Shown one piece after another: positions 1 through 11,274 of a DNA stretch of 64,000 nt. A program made the position numbers and the translations under genes. The notes under the pieces are model-generated. The model did not search any database, had not been told where the DNA came from, and saw nothing but the letters and a program-made list of their open reading frames with translations. Each line of letters begins with the position of its first letter. The stretch's first letter is position 1. The DNA comes from Cylindrotheca closterium. Lineage: Eukaryota > Bacillariophyta > Bacillariophyceae > Bacillariales > Bacillariaceae. The stretch spans positions 1,007,792 through 1,071,791 of the forward strand of contig CAKOGP040001758.1 of NCBI GenBank assembly GCA_933822405.4, read 5' to 3'.

Positions 1-2407
1 CTTCTTCCACACCATCGGTTTCCTCATACTCCAGCTGTTCTGACAATCCAATCTCTATTGAATCGTTCTCGTGAACTTCCAACACTGTTGATTGAACTTC
101 TGGGTGCGAATCCGAATCTTGGATCTCAGGATCTTCGTGCTCTACCAGTACATGAACATCCAAAACAATGTCGGATTTAGGACTCATAATCGTATCTTCG
201 CCGAATACGAAATCGCGCTCGAGAGTTCTATGTACTTGCTCTTCATGCCCAAGATATGACCCCTCATCATCGACTTCAACATCGTGCTGCACACTGATCT
301 GCAATTGTTCGCTATGCTCAGTATCAGGGTTTTGTCCTTCGTGCTCATGATTCGAGTCCGAAACTACGATCTCAGCATCAGTTTCCATAGTACTATCAGC
401 TTGTTCCCCATAATCTTGATGCAAAAAACGATCATGCTCGGCCATATTATCAATTTGTTCTTCGTACTCTAGATCCGAATCCGCATCGTTAACTTCAGGA
501 TCATGAACGACACTAGTTTCAGTTTGTTGTTGGTTCGCAGCGTTGGTATCCACACTTATCTCAGCTTGCTCTTCACTCGTAGGGTCCGAATACGCATTGT
601 TAACTTCAGCATCATGAACGGCACTAGTTTCAGTTTGTTGTTGGTTCGCAGCGTTGGTATCCACACTTATCTCAGCTTGCTCTTCACTCGTAGGGTCCGA
701 ATCCGCATTGTTAACTTCATCATCATGAACGACATTTGTTTCAGTTTGTTGTTGGTTCGCAGCGTTGGTATCCACACTTATCTCAGCTTGCTCTTCACTC
801 GTAGGGTCCGAACCCGCATATTCTAGAACCGAATCCGCATCGTTAACTTCAGCATCATGAACGACATTTGTTTCAGTTTGCTGTTGGTTCGCTTGGTCGG
901 TATCTATTGTCCCAATTTCATGCCCCATACTTGTTTCAGCTTGTTCTCCACTCTTAAGTTCCGAATATGTATACTGCTCTTCAGAGGAGTCATGGTTGAT
1001 GCTTGTATCCATCTGCTCTCCATAATCAGGATTCGAATGTATATCTTCGATACCAGCGTAATTCTCAATCCTTGTGTCCACTTGCTCGTCGTGCACGAAA
1101 TTATGATTTGAATTCAATTCTTCACTTTCAAAACTCCGTTCTGCGCTTGCGTCTGTTTGATCTTCATCCACTGAGTACGATGTCGAATCTTCCAATTGAA
1201 CTTCTCGTTCGACATTTATATCCCCCTGTTCTTCATCTTCCAGATCCGAGTTCAAATCTTCGCCTTCAACACCATGGTCGACACTTGTATCCACCTGCTC
1301 TTTGGACGACATCGACATCGACATCTCCTCAGCACTACCAGCTGATACCGAATCCTCGTCATTTTCTGTGTCACTTGGAGGAGACTCAGCGTTCAATGAC
1401 TCCGCTTCGTCGGATTCCGGCTCTTCCAATATCGACTCATCGACTTTGTCGTGATCGATCTCGTCTTGAGTAGCGGCTTGTTCCATTGGAGGCACTAATA
1501 TACTTTCACTTTCTCCTTCTAATTCTGATACTGGTTTGATGGGATCTTCTGTCGCCATTGATTTCAATTTTGAATTGATATTGATTGTACCGAAATCAAG
1601 AAATGAATCCAAAGATATGGTTTGAAGGTCTGCTCGATTGAAATTCGAAAGAAAGTAGAGAAAGAAGGCACCGGCCATAATAATCAGATGAAACAGCATT
1701 GTGTTTGGACTGGATCGGTCTATCTCTTCTTCCTTATCAAGAGTGTCTTCTTTAACAGTTGCAGATATTTCAGCTACCACATCAGACGCTTTAGAAGCAT
1801 CTCTATTTGTTGGGTCTCTGCTGACATGAATTTTCGTCACTTTCGATGAATTTTCAATCTCTGTTGATGGCATTACTTTCCCTAAGCTTGCTGTTCGTGC
1901 TCCTTTTGATTTCTCAGCTAACACATCACACACTGAAGAAGCATCTATATTTGTTGCTTCTTGTCTGACGTCTTGTCTGACGTCCTTGTTTGTCTTATCT
2001 TTCGATGCACCATCCACAGTCGTTGTCGGTGACATTTCTTTTTCTGAGCTTGGTGTTGGTGCTCCTTCTGATTCGGCGTCTGAGGAAGGCGTATCGGCAA
2101 GCTGGGGAATCGCTTTCTTGACCGTAGGAGCCGCAGTCAGAATAGGATCCGGAAGAATACGTCTCCTTGGCGACTTGGCAACCTTCTTGCCCACAAGATC
2201 CATCGACTCGTTCGAAGTACTGTCAACTGTCGAAGTGGTAATAGTCGGAGATGAATTTGCCTCGCTAGGATTGGACATCTCCGAAACCGTGCCCCTCGTA
2301 TTAATTTTGCCGTAGCTCGACTCATCATCAGATCCTTCCATATTTTGGGCAGCTGGTGGGCAAAAGCCACCAAAGAGCTGGTCAATGCTAAAGGGTTGGC
2401 TGCTCAT
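1..2407 (-). CDS. Acidic single-pass membrane protein, tandem family member 1 (partial)
   Basis: I do not recognise this family. The frame is open without a stop from the ATG at 2407-2405 to the left edge, at least 802 codons, so the C-terminus is missing. The N-terminus has a QLFGGFCPP motif (residues 10-18) followed by an acidic SDDE stretch. A Ser/Thr-rich region with basic clusters leads to one hydrophobic segment (about 237-254), then a conserved NFNRADLQTISLDS block. The rest is very acidic, rich in Glu, Asp, Ser and Gln, with 37-residue repeats at about 500-640. The N-terminal motif, the membrane segment and the block after it recur in the gene at 2843-3739. I infer a type II or tail-exposed membrane protein with a long disordered acidic domain. 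Function unknown. The start is supported by the matching start of the paralogue. Confidence 0.75.
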   Translation of the reverse strand, partial: MSSQPFSIDQLFGGFCPPAAQNMEGSDDESSYGKINTRGTVSEMSNPSEANSSPTITTSTVDSTSNESMDLVGKKVAKSPRRRILPDPILTAAPTVKKAIPQLADTPSSDAESEGAPTPSSEKEMSPTTTVDGASKDKTNKDVRQDVRQEATNIDASSVCDVLAEKSKGARTASLGKVMPSTEIENSSKVTKIHVSRDPTNRDASKASDVVAEISATVKEDTLDKEEEIDRSSPNTMLFHLIIMAGAFFLYFLSNFNRADLQTISLDSFLDFGTININSKLKSMATEDPIKPVSELEGESESILVPPMEQAATQDEIDHDKVDESILEEPESDEAESLNAESPPSDTENDEDSVSAGSAEEMSMSMSSKEQVDTSVDHGVEGEDLNSDLEDEEQGDINVEREVQLEDSTSYSVDEDQTDASAERSFESEELNSNHNFVHDEQVDTRIENYAGIEDIHSNPDYGEQMDTSINHDSSEEQYTYSELKSGEQAETSMGHEIGTIDTDQANQQQTETNVVHDAEVNDADSVLEYAGSDPTSEEQAEISVDTNAANQQQTETNVVHDDEVNNADSDPTSEEQAEISVDTNAANQQQTETSAVHDAEVNNAYSDPTSEEQAEISVDTNAANQQQTETSVVHDPEVNDADSDLEYEEQIDNMAEHDRFLHQDYGEQADSTMETDAEIVVSDSNHEHEGQNPDTEHSEQLQISVQHDVEVDDEGSYLGHEEQVHRTLERDFVFGEDTIMSPKSDIVLDVHVLVEHEDPEIQDSDSHPEVQSTVLEVHENDSIEIGLSEQLEYEETDGVEE
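491..900 (-). repeat. Coding minisatellite: 111-bp (37-aa) tandem repeats
   Basis: Three near-identical 111-bp units begin at 491, 602 and 713, and a fourth partial unit begins at 845 after a 21-bp insertion. Each encodes about 37 residues with the core SEEQAEISVDTNAANQQQTE. The copies differ by only a few bases, and the period is an exact multiple of three, so copy number can change without breaking the frame. The repeats lie inside the acidic domain of the membrane protein on the minus strand. Further upstream in the protein, more diverged blocks with the same EEQ-D-T spacing can be seen, which suggests older rounds of the same duplication. Confidence 0.9.
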
Positions 2408-2842
2408 GTTACTTCTTTGAAATAATGCGTATTTGATAATTCCAAGCTCCTTGGCTTTACTTGTAACCAATGTTGGAAGTCAAAACGGAAGCGGTTTTGT
2501 TCTGTTTGTGTGGGATGAGAGCACAAGAAATTGTGTGGGATTGATTCGAATTTTTTCTTTCACGGGATTCGCCAGCAGGCTCTCTGGTTGAAGTTTTTGA
2601 TTTTTGAAAAATGTGAAGTACTTCTTTAGTCCTATATCTTTCGTGCAGTAGAGATTTCTTATTTCTTACAACAGTCTTCAGAGCCACCTACAACAATACG
2701 TTGTAGTCCACAGCTCACTTGGTAATCAATCATTAACTCGATTTGAATCCATTCATAAAAAAGTGAGCCTAAATCTTTTCCGAGCACACAAATGTAGGTA
2801 GGCTCCCAAGACCTGTGCTTTGTTTGAATGGCCTCTCACAAC
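2408..2842. other. Intergenic, promoter side of family member 1
   Basis: No convincing gene. It lies between the stop of member 2 (2843) and the start of member 1 (2407), both on the minus strand, so it must hold the 3' end of one and the promoter of the other. The bases around the start of member 1 (2401-2427) match those around the start of member 2 (3733-3759) at about 23 of 27 positions, including non-coding leader, which supports tandem duplication. Nothing else recognised. Confidence 0.5.
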
Positions 2843-3739
2843 TCACAAGATATGGCCCCGTTTCATCTGTTTCAAGTTTGAAAAACCGTACTGTTGTATC
2901 CTTTTGTACTTGTTTTCGAATGTCAGCAGCACAATCTGACTCGTTTGTTTCCTCCTGGTCAGAGTCGTTTCGAACCGATTCAGCGTCATCGTCACTCTTG
3001 TCCGCCGTGTGCCGTCGTCGTCAATATTGTGTAGAGCCTCGGACATCGCTCCATGTTCTGGTGATGAGATCGAAGTGTCACCAGCAGTACTAAGCGCTTT
3101 GTCGCCATTGATGGTGTTCGCCTGGGAACCTAAAGCCGATTCCACATCGTAGAACTCCAGGTTGACATATTTTTCATCGATAGTGGTATCTTGAGACGTC
3201 TCAATGGGATCTTTCAGATTTTTAGTAGTCTTTTCAGAGACTGTCTTCATGTGTTTTGTGGGAAGCTCAAAAACTGAATCAAGATATATGGACTGAATAT
3301 TCTCTTGGTTGAAATATGCAAGCGAATATAGCACAAAGATACCAATCATGACCGTTGATTGAAAGATAATACGACCCGGGCTGCTTTGGGCGGTGGGATC
3401 TGCTTCAGCAGATGCTTCCAATGGTAAAGTCTTTTTTATTGATCCACTATCGGTGGTTTCTGCTTTTGTGATGTGAATAAGGTCATCTTTCCATAGTTCA
3501 TTCATCTTGATTGAAGTTGTGTCTTTGGGAATGACTGTTTTCGAACTTCTGTCAATCACTTTCACTTTCCTTGGCGAGTCGTCTACCGTCACCGAAACCA
3601 CATCTTTCGTCTTTCTCCCACCGTAGATTCCCCCATCATCTGAATCATCTTTCGCTGTCTCAAAGTGATCAAAAGAAGAGGGTGGGCAAAAGCCAGAAAA
3701 TAGTTGCCCTAAATGGAAAAAAGGTCTCTTGTTGCTCAT
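2843..3739 (-). CDS. Acidic single-pass membrane protein, tandem family member 2
   Basis: 298 residues, single exon, unrecognised family. The N-terminus carries QLFSGFCPPS (residues 12-21), then an FE-KDDSDD acidic motif. A charged, Ser/Thr-rich linker follows, then one hydrophobic segment at about 124-143, directly followed by YFNQENIQSIYLDS, which aligns well with the same place in member 1. The C-terminal half is polar and ends in a basic tail. The lumenal or cytosolic domain is far shorter than in member 1, and the 37-residue repeats are absent. The start is the ATG at 3739-3737, where both the codons and the leader match member 1. Probably an integral membrane protein; no catalytic motif is visible, and I assign no function. 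Confidence 0.75.
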   Translation of the reverse strand: MSNKRPFFHLGQLFSGFCPPSSFDHFETAKDDSDDGGIYGGRKTKDVVSVTVDDSPRKVKVIDRSSKTVIPKDTTSIKMNELWKDDLIHITKAETTDSGSIKKTLPLEASAEADPTAQSSPGRIIFQSTVMIGIFVLYSLAYFNQENIQSIYLDSVFELPTKHMKTVSEKTTKNLKDPIETSQDTTIDEKYVNLEFYDVESALGSQANTINGDKALSTAGDTSISSPEHGAMSEALHNIDDDGTRRTRVTMTLNRFETTLTRRKQTSQIVLLTFENKYKRIQQYGFSNLKQMKRGHIL

Positions 3740-4301
3740 GTTCCTTCTATGAAGGAATGGATCAGTTTCAAGTCACTGAGAACTAGGATGTCTCCAACCT
3801 GAAGCGTGTAGGATGATCCTGATTGCAACCAAAACAAGATATTTGAAGAGTTGCATGTGCGCAGTGGTTTGCTTCCGTTTTGGAGTGTCAATGACAGTAG
3901 CCTTCAGTTTTTTGTGTTTCGAATTTTTCGGCGAACTGGATGTCATCGCGAGCAGAACTGCAAAAAAGTCGCAAACTACTCCCTACAATACACGCGTACG
4001 CGTATCGGTACTTGTACGTACAGGATGTGTACTTTATCTCTCAGATTTATCGAATGGTATTCCGTATGCACTGCCTACACCGGCGGTATCGCTATTAGTA
4101 TGAGAGTTGCAGAGGCTATCATTACGGTACTACCATACCAAGTTGTATAGAAAATCACTGTTTTCTGATCTGTATTGCTGCATGGAAGGGGTAGAAGACA
4201 ATGCAACGAGGACACATTGTGTTTGCGCGTGTTTACGGGGTCAGCAAAACCTATGTCAAAGTAGCAGTTTTTGAAGAATCAATCAATCAAGAATGGTGAT
4301 T
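3740..4301. other. Intergenic between tandem family members 2 and 3
   Basis: No supported gene. Two overlapping plus-strand frames of under 100 codons occur at 3813-4150 but have no recognisable features. GTAC-rich palindromic sequence is present at 4006-4020 and an alternating CG/TA stretch at about 3991-4004. It should include the promoter of member 2 and the terminator of member 3. Confidence 0.4.
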
Positions 4302-5111
4302 TCATATCAAAATGTGATCTTCCTGCAATACTTCAGAGATACCACTTTCGCTCTTTTCCTTTAGAACTACACTTTTTTCCTTTAGAAATGCCCTAGTCTC
4401 CTTGATCTGTGTTCCTTTTTGCTTCATCCATCTACGGGAGAATGGGCGGGGTGGACCCAATAGCTCTTTTCCTTCAATGGAGCGAAGGAACGTACCAGAT
4501 TCGTCTTGTTCTAGCTTGTAAAACTTCAAGTCGTTGATATTTGGCAGTTGATCCATACCTTCAGTTTCAGGCATCTCAAATTGCCTCACTGAAGCTTGTT
4601 GATAATCTTCAAAGCTTTCAAATCTTGTGATTCCTGGAGAAAGGCGAATGTTGGCCTTGACTGAACTACTCTCTAGCCATATCAGACGCAAGAGTATGAG
4701 TGCAAAAGCCAAAACAAGATAGTTGGCACGAGAAGAGGAAGAGTCTGATTTTTCGTCGAAAGATATTTGTGTTGGTTTGTCGAAGCCAAGACGCTTCGGA
4801 ATTCCAGCTGCTGACACCAAACTGTCGTCTTGCGATGAAATCGACATCAAATTTGGACTACTACTCACACTCTCTGCTGAAGAAAGTGGACTTTCATTGA
4901 CGGTAGCCGGAGTCGCCATGCCTTGCTTGTTAGACCTGTGCTTAATGGCTGTGTTCGGGTAATCATCATCATCTGAGTCTTCAAAATGATTTGGCTTCGA
5001 TGGAGTGCAGAAGTTCATGAGATTGGACGGTAGCCCTCGGCTTGGTCTTTCTCGGGCAGTAGTCGTAGGCACCGTTGCCTTGACAGGTGTGAACAACGTC
5101 ATTCTTTTCAA
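4302..5111 (-). CDS. Acidic single-pass membrane protein, tandem family member 3 (diverged)
   Basis: 269 residues, single exon, unrecognised. The layout repeats that of the two genes beside it on the same strand: an N-terminal NFCTPSKPNHFEDSDDDDYPN-type motif at about 33-53 (Phe-Cys-x-Pro-Ser, then His-Phe-Glu and an Asp run ending in Tyr), a Ser-rich linker, one hydrophobic segment (about 130-147, NYLVLAFALILLRLIWL), then a charged C-terminal domain. Sequence beyond these landmarks is not clearly alignable by eye, so membership in the family is an inference from motif order and position. The gene upstream on the opposite strand starts at 5381, leaving a divergent intergenic stretch of 269 bp. 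Function unknown. Confidence 0.7.
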   Translation of the reverse strand: MKRMTLFTPVKATVPTTTARERPSRGLPSNLMNFCTPSKPNHFEDSDDDDYPNTAIKHRSNKQGMATPATVNESPLSSAESVSSSPNLMSISSQDDSLVSAAGIPKRLGFDKPTQISFDEKSDSSSSRANYLVLAFALILLRLIWLESSSVKANIRLSPGITRFESFEDYQQASVRQFEMPETEGMDQLPNINDLKFYKLEQDESGTFLRSIEGKELLGPPRPFSRRWMKQKGTQIKETRAFLKEKSVVLKEKSESGISEVLQEDHILI

Positions 5112-5380
5112 ATTTCCAGATGTTCGGTTTTTGTGGAAGATGAATTTTCGTTCTTGTTGATTTCAAGAATGAATGATGACGGTTGGAATTCTTGTCACAC
5201 GACATCTGTTCAAAATTCGTATTCGGATGAGTCATTCAATGATTCAATCGAATCAATCATTTCCGCATTCGTTTCCAATCAGGTAGCAACATCAACACGA
5301 TTAAATTGAGAGTATCTTTATTAACAGGAGACAAGAGTCATCAACGACCCTTGCTAGTACCTTTGTACTGCAAAGAAGCC

Positions 5381-8300
5381 ATGTTTTCGTCTTTACTATC
5401 AACATTGTCACCAAAGAAACTACTGGCAGCCTCAATTTCCAAGTCACTGGCCGAGTTTTTTCATGTAGACCCAGAACAGGTGGAAACCAATCTTGTTCAA
5501 GATGCCAGGGTCACGCTCAAGGGAATCAAAATCAAACAAAGGCGCCAGGGTCGGCTTTTGGTTTTTGGATCCGTTGGTCAGATTGAATTCTCTTGGGCTT
5601 GGGATACTGGGTCGTTCATAACGGATACCAAACTGACCGTCAAAGGTGTGGACATTCACGTACGCCTTATCAACGACAATGACCAAGTTGATAATAATCC
5701 AAATGGAGCAAGTCCGTCAACAGAATCATCATTGGAATCGAGCAGTCAAGCCACTCTCGGAGCTGAGAATGGAAAAGACACGGAGTGGAAAGCGAGATAC
5801 AAACAACAAATTATTGATCACATGACATTGCTGATTACGGATGTGTCAATATCCATCCAGGCGATGGACGAGTCGTCCCAGGTTGTTCTGCAAGCAAAAA
5901 GTATGGAGCTGCAGACCTTACACCAAGTAGGCGACGGAAAAGACGGATCGTCTGCGCTTTTGCAAGAAATATGTTTGGGCTCCATCGCCGCTTGGATACA
6001 CAATGATGCTAGTACTCGGCATTCTATTCTCGACCCAGTCGGTTATCGTGCCAGTGTTCAGAGAATCTCAGGACGGCGATTTCTTGATGGTGTCCTATCA
6101 GGTCTGATGGTGCAAGGAAATCCCAGGGAAAATATTGACGAAACTCATGCAGCATCTACAATTCGCGTGCACGCTGGCAAGCACCAGTTGGTTGGCTTGA
6201 AGTGCCTCCAAAATGTCTTGCAGAATGTTGGAAATGACACTCGTTCATCGCAAGGAGAGGAAAAGGATTCTGTAAAAACGGATTCAAAGGAACAAGAGTC
6301 TCAAGTTTCGTTGCTAAACAGCACTGCGGGTAGCATATTTCGGCTACCAATACAATCCATTGAAATCGTGTTGGATGATGATTTGAAGCTTGGTTTGGAA
6401 GAATGTGAAGTCAGATATTGTATGGATGGGACCGAACTTTCTTTACATTGTAATGGGGGGCTTTGGATGGATGGTTCTCCTATTCTGAAGAGTAGCTGTG
6501 TGGTCGTTGATTTTGCCAATTTCAAGCTGGAGTTGGATGCGTATTCAAGTGAAGAAGGCAGCGAAGTATTCTACAATGCACCTAACATCGTATCGCCTAC
6601 TGATGCAGAAGGAGAGCTAGGACAGGTACGCAACGATAAAGAGAATGTGAAACTCATGTTTTCCATTGAACTATTTCGACGACTGTACTGCAGTATGTCT
6701 GCAATCCTACCGGAATGCCAAGAAGCCTTTGCATTGATAAAACAAACGAAGAAATCGAATCTTGAATTCCGTACAGTTTTGTCAACTTCAACACCATGGA
6801 CTATACTTGCCAAACAGCCGACTTCGTTTCATTTTACAGGACACGACAATATGTGGATTGAAGTAACTGGAATCGGTCTCGTCATTGAACAAAAGTACAC
6901 CACCGATAGCGACTTCCCATTCACAATTTCCTGCCGTTCAGCACGGCTTGAATCTTGCAATGGACTTTCGATCACTGTCCCGAGCATTGAGACCAGTGGC
7001 AACACCATTGTCTTCTCTGACAGGGTTTCTGCTGCTTTCGAATCTATCGATAGCCTCATACCATTGAAGGGTATCTGGGAAGATGTTTGTTGTATCATTG
7101 GAAGTCAACCGTCAAGTGATATAGCGTTCGACTATACAATTCCTTGTGTAGACGTATCTTGCTCGGAAGCAAACTTTGGAAATATTGCTTTTGGTAAGCT
7201 GAGTGGAACTGGATCGATTGTAAGGTTAAAATCACTGCGACTTCAAGATATAAAAGGTCTCTCTCTGGAAGCCAGGCATCTTGAGCTATCTTTGGAAAAT
7301 AGAGACATCTGTCTACAAATCAAGGAGATTATGACCTGTGGCTACGGCGGTAACCCTATGATAAGTGTACCAGTGCAGAACTTGGAGCTTAAACATCATC
7401 AAAATTCACTTTCGATCGCTTGTGACGACCTCGCAATGATTGTCCCTTATCGACGGCACGATGATGAGCCAAAGACGACTAGCACCATTGAGGCAGCAAT
7501 TTTTGAGTTGCGTCAGCTAGAGAGATATGCGAAATCACTCCACCTTCAAGCCAAGAAGCTGATACTTTCAACTGATGCCGGTGATGTACTGGCAACACAA
7601 AGCATGAATGTGTCCATAGGACTAGGTGCTTCGTCGAACTTTGGTGTAACTATGAGACGTGCCACTGTTCAGAATATCGATAGGGAAGAGATCACGTGCA
7701 GTGGAATCAAAATCACCGGAAACATTGACTTCCCCGCACAATGGTCGAGTTCCATTCCCCGTTTGCCAGTCTGGAAGTACTTTTCATCAGCAAAGCTGGC
7801 TGTTGAAAGCATAGATTCGTTGATGTTGCATGATTTTGGGCGCTTACATGCCCCAATCGAGAACATGATTATTCTGTTTGGCAACGATTTGGCAACAGTG
7901 CGTTGCAAGTCAATCAAATTCTGCCCAAAATTGATGCCAAAGGGATCTGGAGGTATTCAACCCCCTTCAGCGGCTCTGAATTGGCCAACTCTCAGATTTG
8001 AAATTGAACGGTTGATGTTGATGCCAGAGTTTCGACCTGGCAAACCTGGACTTTGCTTTGATCGATTGGGTCTTTTTTGTCGTCCACAAGGCTCTGCTTT
8101 GCTCGTCGTCATGGAATGCAGCTACCTTCAAGGTCGCGGCCCAAACTCGATAGACTTCGCGATCAAGCAAGTAAAGATTTCTGCAATGAAGGAAGGGGCA
8201 GGTGACTCGACTGGGAAAACGGATCTCTTTGGGTTTCGAGAGGCAGAAGTTTCCGTTGGTGAGCTATCCTCTTTCGCTGTTCCCGGCAAATTCAGACTTG

Positions 8301-10954
8301 CTAAACCAATTCCTAACTTCACGGCTCAGTTCAAGGATGGCGAGGTTGAGTCAAAAGTTGTCGAATTGCATGTTATCTGTGAATTCGGAAGGAACAGCCA
8401 GATGGCTAATCTGTCGATAGGAGCGCCTGACCTGACTACTAGTTTGCCTATTGTTCGGGTGGTTGTGCAGAAAGGAGATGTTGAATGGATTCCAGTGAAA
8501 GCTCCGGACGGCAGCCGAGCCTGCATCTCTTTTGAAAACAGTGAATTCAGATTGTTTCAAGACTATTCTGCTGGTATTCGTTTCGAAGTAGGAATTGATT
8601 CTATACATGGTAAAAAAGCAGATGGCTCAGCTGTAATTGCCTCTCAAGGCCAGTGCGCAGTGGTGATGCAACAAGGTTCGAATGAGGTTGCAGTGCTGGA
8701 GACACTGTCGATACCACTGATAGGTTCACTCAAGTCAGTAAAGCTAAGCTTTTCCGAGGTCGAGGTATTTCATGTTCCAAATTTCGTCAACCTTAAGAAT
8801 CCAAGTCGAAACATCGAAGTAAAGTTTAGCAAAAATAAACTTGTTGTCACTGCTCGAGACATAAGTCTCCAACGATTCGTTCAAGATCCGATCTACCAGA
8901 AGAAAGCGCAAGCTCCATCCTTTGACTTCCCTTGCAACATCAATGTCTCGGTTGTCACCCTCTGCGTCGAGGATATCACACAGCTGAAAGTGACAAGCCG
9001 CATAATTCGTTGCAGTAACTTCTATGTGGGATTAGAACCGACACTCGCCATGATTGGATCGGGGATAGAGTCGCCAGGTGCGGGTGCCTTCTTCAGATGC
9101 CAATCATTAGAAGTCAGAGACTCTTCTTCTATTGTTAACATCCCAGAGTTATCTGGTTCTGGGTTGCTACAATGCAATATGCCTGATACAATTGGTAACC
9201 TCGTGATTGGACTTGAGAAAGCACAGTTAGAGGCAGATTTCTCTTCAATGGAGTGGTCTGGACCAGGACGGCGACAGAGCTTCAACATGAAGCTTCCCTT
9301 TGCTGCTATTCCAAAGTTTGTTCTTACATTAAAATGCGTTGGTACCCTGCTCAGCGTAGAGGACGCAACACTCGCCTGCGAGGCGTTCGAAGGGACTTCG
9401 AAAACGACTCTTGATGCCTTGAAAGCTCATTACGTTGGAATCGCCCGACATAGGATACCGTATATTTTGGCTGCGAAGACAAGTATCGCTGGTGCAAATA
9501 TTGGAGATAGCGTAGGAATGATGGCTGGATCTATTGTCACAAACACTTCTGTCGTTGGTGCGGCTGTTGGGGTTGCGTCCCGAGATGCAGTTGGATCAGC
9601 TATTCGACAAGGGAAAGCTGCCCGTGGAGTTGATGAGTCCGAAAAGTACAAGTTTGGTGAGTCAATAACTATCAAGCTCTACCGCTCTAGTCATATCTTT
9701 GATCTCATCATCTCGTTTTGCCACTCCAGGTGACTTCACCAGAGGTGCGATTGCTTCTGTAAAGGGCGCAGCCAAAAGCGGAGCGGCTATGCGAAACGAT
9801 GAGCAATATCAGTTTGGTGACTTTACGGCAGGGACAAAGAAATCAGCGAGCTCATATGCTTCGAAAAATAGGATGAGGCTGGCAGGTGCTGGTGGCTCTG
9901 CCGCTGGGATGATTGCTGGAGCGGCAATTCTTGGACCAATTGGATTTGTGGCAGGTTCATTCCTCGGATCATCGGCGGCGCAGTCTTCTGTCCGTTCTAT
10001 CACGGGAGACCACAACGACAATGAGGAAACCCAAAGAGAGGAGCCATCTGCTACTGGCTCAAACGTAGAACATTGGTCTCTTGACAATCGGAGAGACCAA
10101 ACTTCTGCAAGCCATGGTGGGGATAGCTCTGGTCACCCGACTGCCCCAGTTGCTCTGAATGCCGAGGCTCGAATGGTTGGGGGCATCGCAACGAGCGAGC
10201 AGAGAGGCGTCATGGCTCAGGCGGAGCTCGTTGATCTCTTGTCATCCGAACTACCGGCAGTTCCAGTCATATTGCCTACGAGTGGAGCAACACCACAGTG
10301 CGCTCAAGCAACTAGACCTCAAACTTCTGCTAGCAAAACTACCATGCCTGTTCCTCTTGGAAGACCAACCAGTGGCAATATGTCGGGATATTCGAGGTAT
10401 CATGTTGCCGACACTCCAACGCCCATGCAGGCTTCCTCCACATCGATGTCGCAGTACCCAGTCGCGCCTGTAACGCTTGTGGCAGCTGCTACAAACACCG
10501 TGCCTCGTGCGCAAGGCGGTATTCCAAGACAACTCCATGGAAACCAAAATCATTTTAACGATGGTTATCACGAAGATAACGCGGCTCGTGCCCAAAATCC
10601 TAGCTTACAAGGGAACAGTATTGGTCAAATGCGTTCACCTTCCACTACACAAAACAACTCAGCAGCTGGAAGCCAACAACAGCAAGGGTATCGTTTTGGT
10701 AAGTTCAACCGATGTACTTTGTTCAAATTCCAAAGGCCTCCAATAGCATATACGATTTTTTATAGGTGATGTAACCAGAGGCATTGTTGCAAGAGGAAGA
10801 CAGCTGGATGGAAGAGAAGAAAATAGTGGGTACCAGTTTGTAAGTGTTGTCATTTCTTGGAGTGGTGGTCTTGGTGGTTTCAATCTTCGTAATAGCATGC
10901 TCACTGCGTATGTCCAATCCTAAGGGTGACTTCACAAGAGGACTTTTTCGGTAG
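5381..10954 (+). CDS. Chorein-N (VPS13/ATG2-like) protein with C-terminal YxFGDxTRG repeats
   Basis: Predicted 1782 residues in four exons: 5381-9656, 9730-10698, 10766-10839, 10925-10954. The first 60 residues (LLSTLSPKKLLAAS-x-SLAEFFHVDPEQVE, then -DARVTLKGIKIK) match the chorein-type N-terminus of bridge-like lipid-transfer proteins, where an amphipathic helix precedes the first beta layer of a lipid groove. The long middle part is beta-rich and low in charge clusters, as expected for repeated-beta-groove proteins. The C-terminus has Gly/Ala-rich zipper-like hydrophobic stretches (after 9480 and after 9870), a Pro/Thr/Gln-rich linker, and four YxFGDxTRG motifs, three of them split by an intron next to the Gly codon. 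I chose the ATG at 5381 (GCCATG context) because the chorein helix starts there; an upstream in-frame codon exists at 5306. Lipid transfer at membrane contacts is inference. Confidence 0.75.
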
Positions 10955-11274
10955 TTGTATTGTATAGAGTGCAAGTGTAATATTATGAAATTTTGAGAAA
11001 ATTTCAATACTGTTATCATCGTCGTGGTATTCATTAACAAGGGCCTCATATTCGTTCCGGCACCACAAGTACCTCTACGAAGTACATACTTAGTAACTAT
11101 TTTTTCAGAAGACACACTGGGAAAGATGTGTCGTGTTGCTTCGCCGCTTAACGGCTCTTTCTCTCCGTGGTGGGAGTTCTAAGTAAAAATTTCAATGGAA
11201 CGAACACCAGCTGTAAGACTGGGATCTTGCGAGGGAATCAAAAAAATACTGCCAACATCGATGCCTCTGTTGTG
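10955..11274. other. Intergenic between chorein gene and LRR gene
   Basis: About 320 bp without a supported gene. It holds the end of the chorein transcript and the leader of the LRR gene. An upstream ATG at about 11194 opens a short out-of-frame reading frame that ends just before the chosen LRR start, so it could act as an upstream ORF. Confidence 0.35.

Noticed and set aside
491..900. CRISPR-like direct repeats
   Set aside because: The units abut without spacers, are 111 bp long, and encode a regular 37-residue repeat.
168..1473. Plus-strand frames with internal repeats
   Set aside because: They are the antisense of the acidic coding repeats on the minus strand; the minus frame is open for over 800 codons and matches a paralogue.
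3813..4150. Two overlapping frames of about 97 codons on the plus strand
   Set aside because: No domain, signal or codon support; they overlap the expected promoter of the gene at 2843-3739.
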